Source of the DNA: Lanius collurio
Lineage: Eukaryota; Chordata; Aves; Passeriformes; Laniidae
DNA length: 64,000 bases
Assembly (NCBI GenBank): GCA_020086605.1
Contig: JACBWW010000015.1
Span: 17,709,484-17,773,483, forward strand
Reading direction: 5' to 3'
Below the pieces are notes generated by a model, which worked only from the letters and a program-made list of their open reading frames with translations, was not told the origin of the DNA and did not search any database. The position numbers were made by a program, and so were the translations under genes. This document shows positions 63,445-64,000 of this stretch, in pieces (position 1 is the first letter of the stretch; every line of letters starts with the position of its first letter).

Positions 63445-64000
63445 TCACAGCTTTTACAGCAGTTGAAATGCCAGTTCGGAACATAATAGAGGAAACGTGC
63501 ATTTTTTTGCAAAATATAGAGCATAAGAATCAATTTTTTCTTTCAAAATTGTGCATTATAATTTTTTCTCTGCCTCTGCCAATGTTAAAATTATATTTTA
63601 TTTCACTTTATAAAGTGAGCCCTGGGAACTCTGCAGGAGTTTTAAGCCAGAGTTCTAGCACCTGCATTGCCCCTTGCTGTTTTCTCTTTGCTAGCCAGTA
63701 CCTCCCTCAATCTTTGAAATCTCCCTCAACTTCTCTGAAATTTTTCAGAGACACCCTTTTGTTATCCAGCACAGCCTTGAGTATATTCTGTTACCTTGAT
63801 AGCCTCTACTCAGCTTCTCCTAACATCATTGTATTACCTGCAAAGGGCCACCAAGCATCACCTCTCATTGCTGGCCAAAGGAGACCACTTCATTCTGAAC
63901 ACAGATGGCACACGGAGTGAGCCTATCTGTCTAAAGAGCAAACTCAGCAGATGTAATACTTGCAATATAATTGGGAAGAGAGCTCTAATCCTCAGCATTG

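Larger units (their letters stand above)
52396..64000. other. Intergenic region, nothing recognised
   Basis: AT-rich DNA with no recognised gene, CR1 copy or island. The longest open frame (63468-63920, plus strand) has no recognisable domain. In mammals PAPSS1 is the next gene upstream of SGMS2 in divergent orientation; I see none of its exons here. Confidence 0.65.

Noticed and set aside
63468..63920. Plus-strand frame of 150 codons
   Set aside because: It has no recognisable domain, its composition follows local base content, and no splice or promoter context supports it. Chance cannot be excluded.

Overview
The window looks like a piece of a bird genome. It is AT-rich vertebrate DNA with long introns and almost no coding sequence. 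The only interspersed repeats I recognise are fragments of CR1 retrotransposons, several ending in the degenerate ATTCTATG-type 3' repeats typical of avian CR1. Species cannot be read from the sequence. A 376-base run of N sits inside a GC-rich island, as often happens in draft assemblies.

The one gene I can support fully is SGMS2 (sphingomyelin synthase 2), on the minus strand. Five coding exons lie at 11059-10605, 9879-9762, 8076-7923, 4058-3892 and 3141-2938. Each junction has a GT donor and an AG acceptor, the phases fit, and the spliced product is 365 residues. This equals the human SGMS2 length as I remember it. The catalytic residues His229, His272 and Asp276 are all present. The first coding exon starts with about 180 bases of 5' UTR holding two four-codon upstream ORFs. 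The 3' UTR runs left from 2937, probably over most of the first 3 kb.

Region by region: 1-2937 is SGMS2 3' UTR or downstream DNA. 2938-11239 is the coding part of the gene, with a decayed sense-strand CR1 inside the third coding intron. 11240 to about 32.1-36.1 kb is most likely a very long first intron with old CR1 pieces at 15.9-17.0 kb. Two CpG islands, at about 32.3-33.2 kb (containing the N gap) and 35.97-36.31 kb, are likely alternative SGMS2 promoters; both have good minus-strand splice donors that could join non-coding first exons to the acceptor at 11240. From 36.3 to 64 kb the window is intergenic, with CR1 fragments between 36.8 and 46.5 kb, short tandem duplications and AT-rich DNA. 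An isolated CpG island at 51.9-52.3 kb carries an unexplained minus-strand open frame with one strong hydrophobic segment just after a good splice-acceptor-like signal. That is the best candidate here for something undescribed. I found no second confirmed protein gene, no tRNA or rRNA gene and no CRISPR array.
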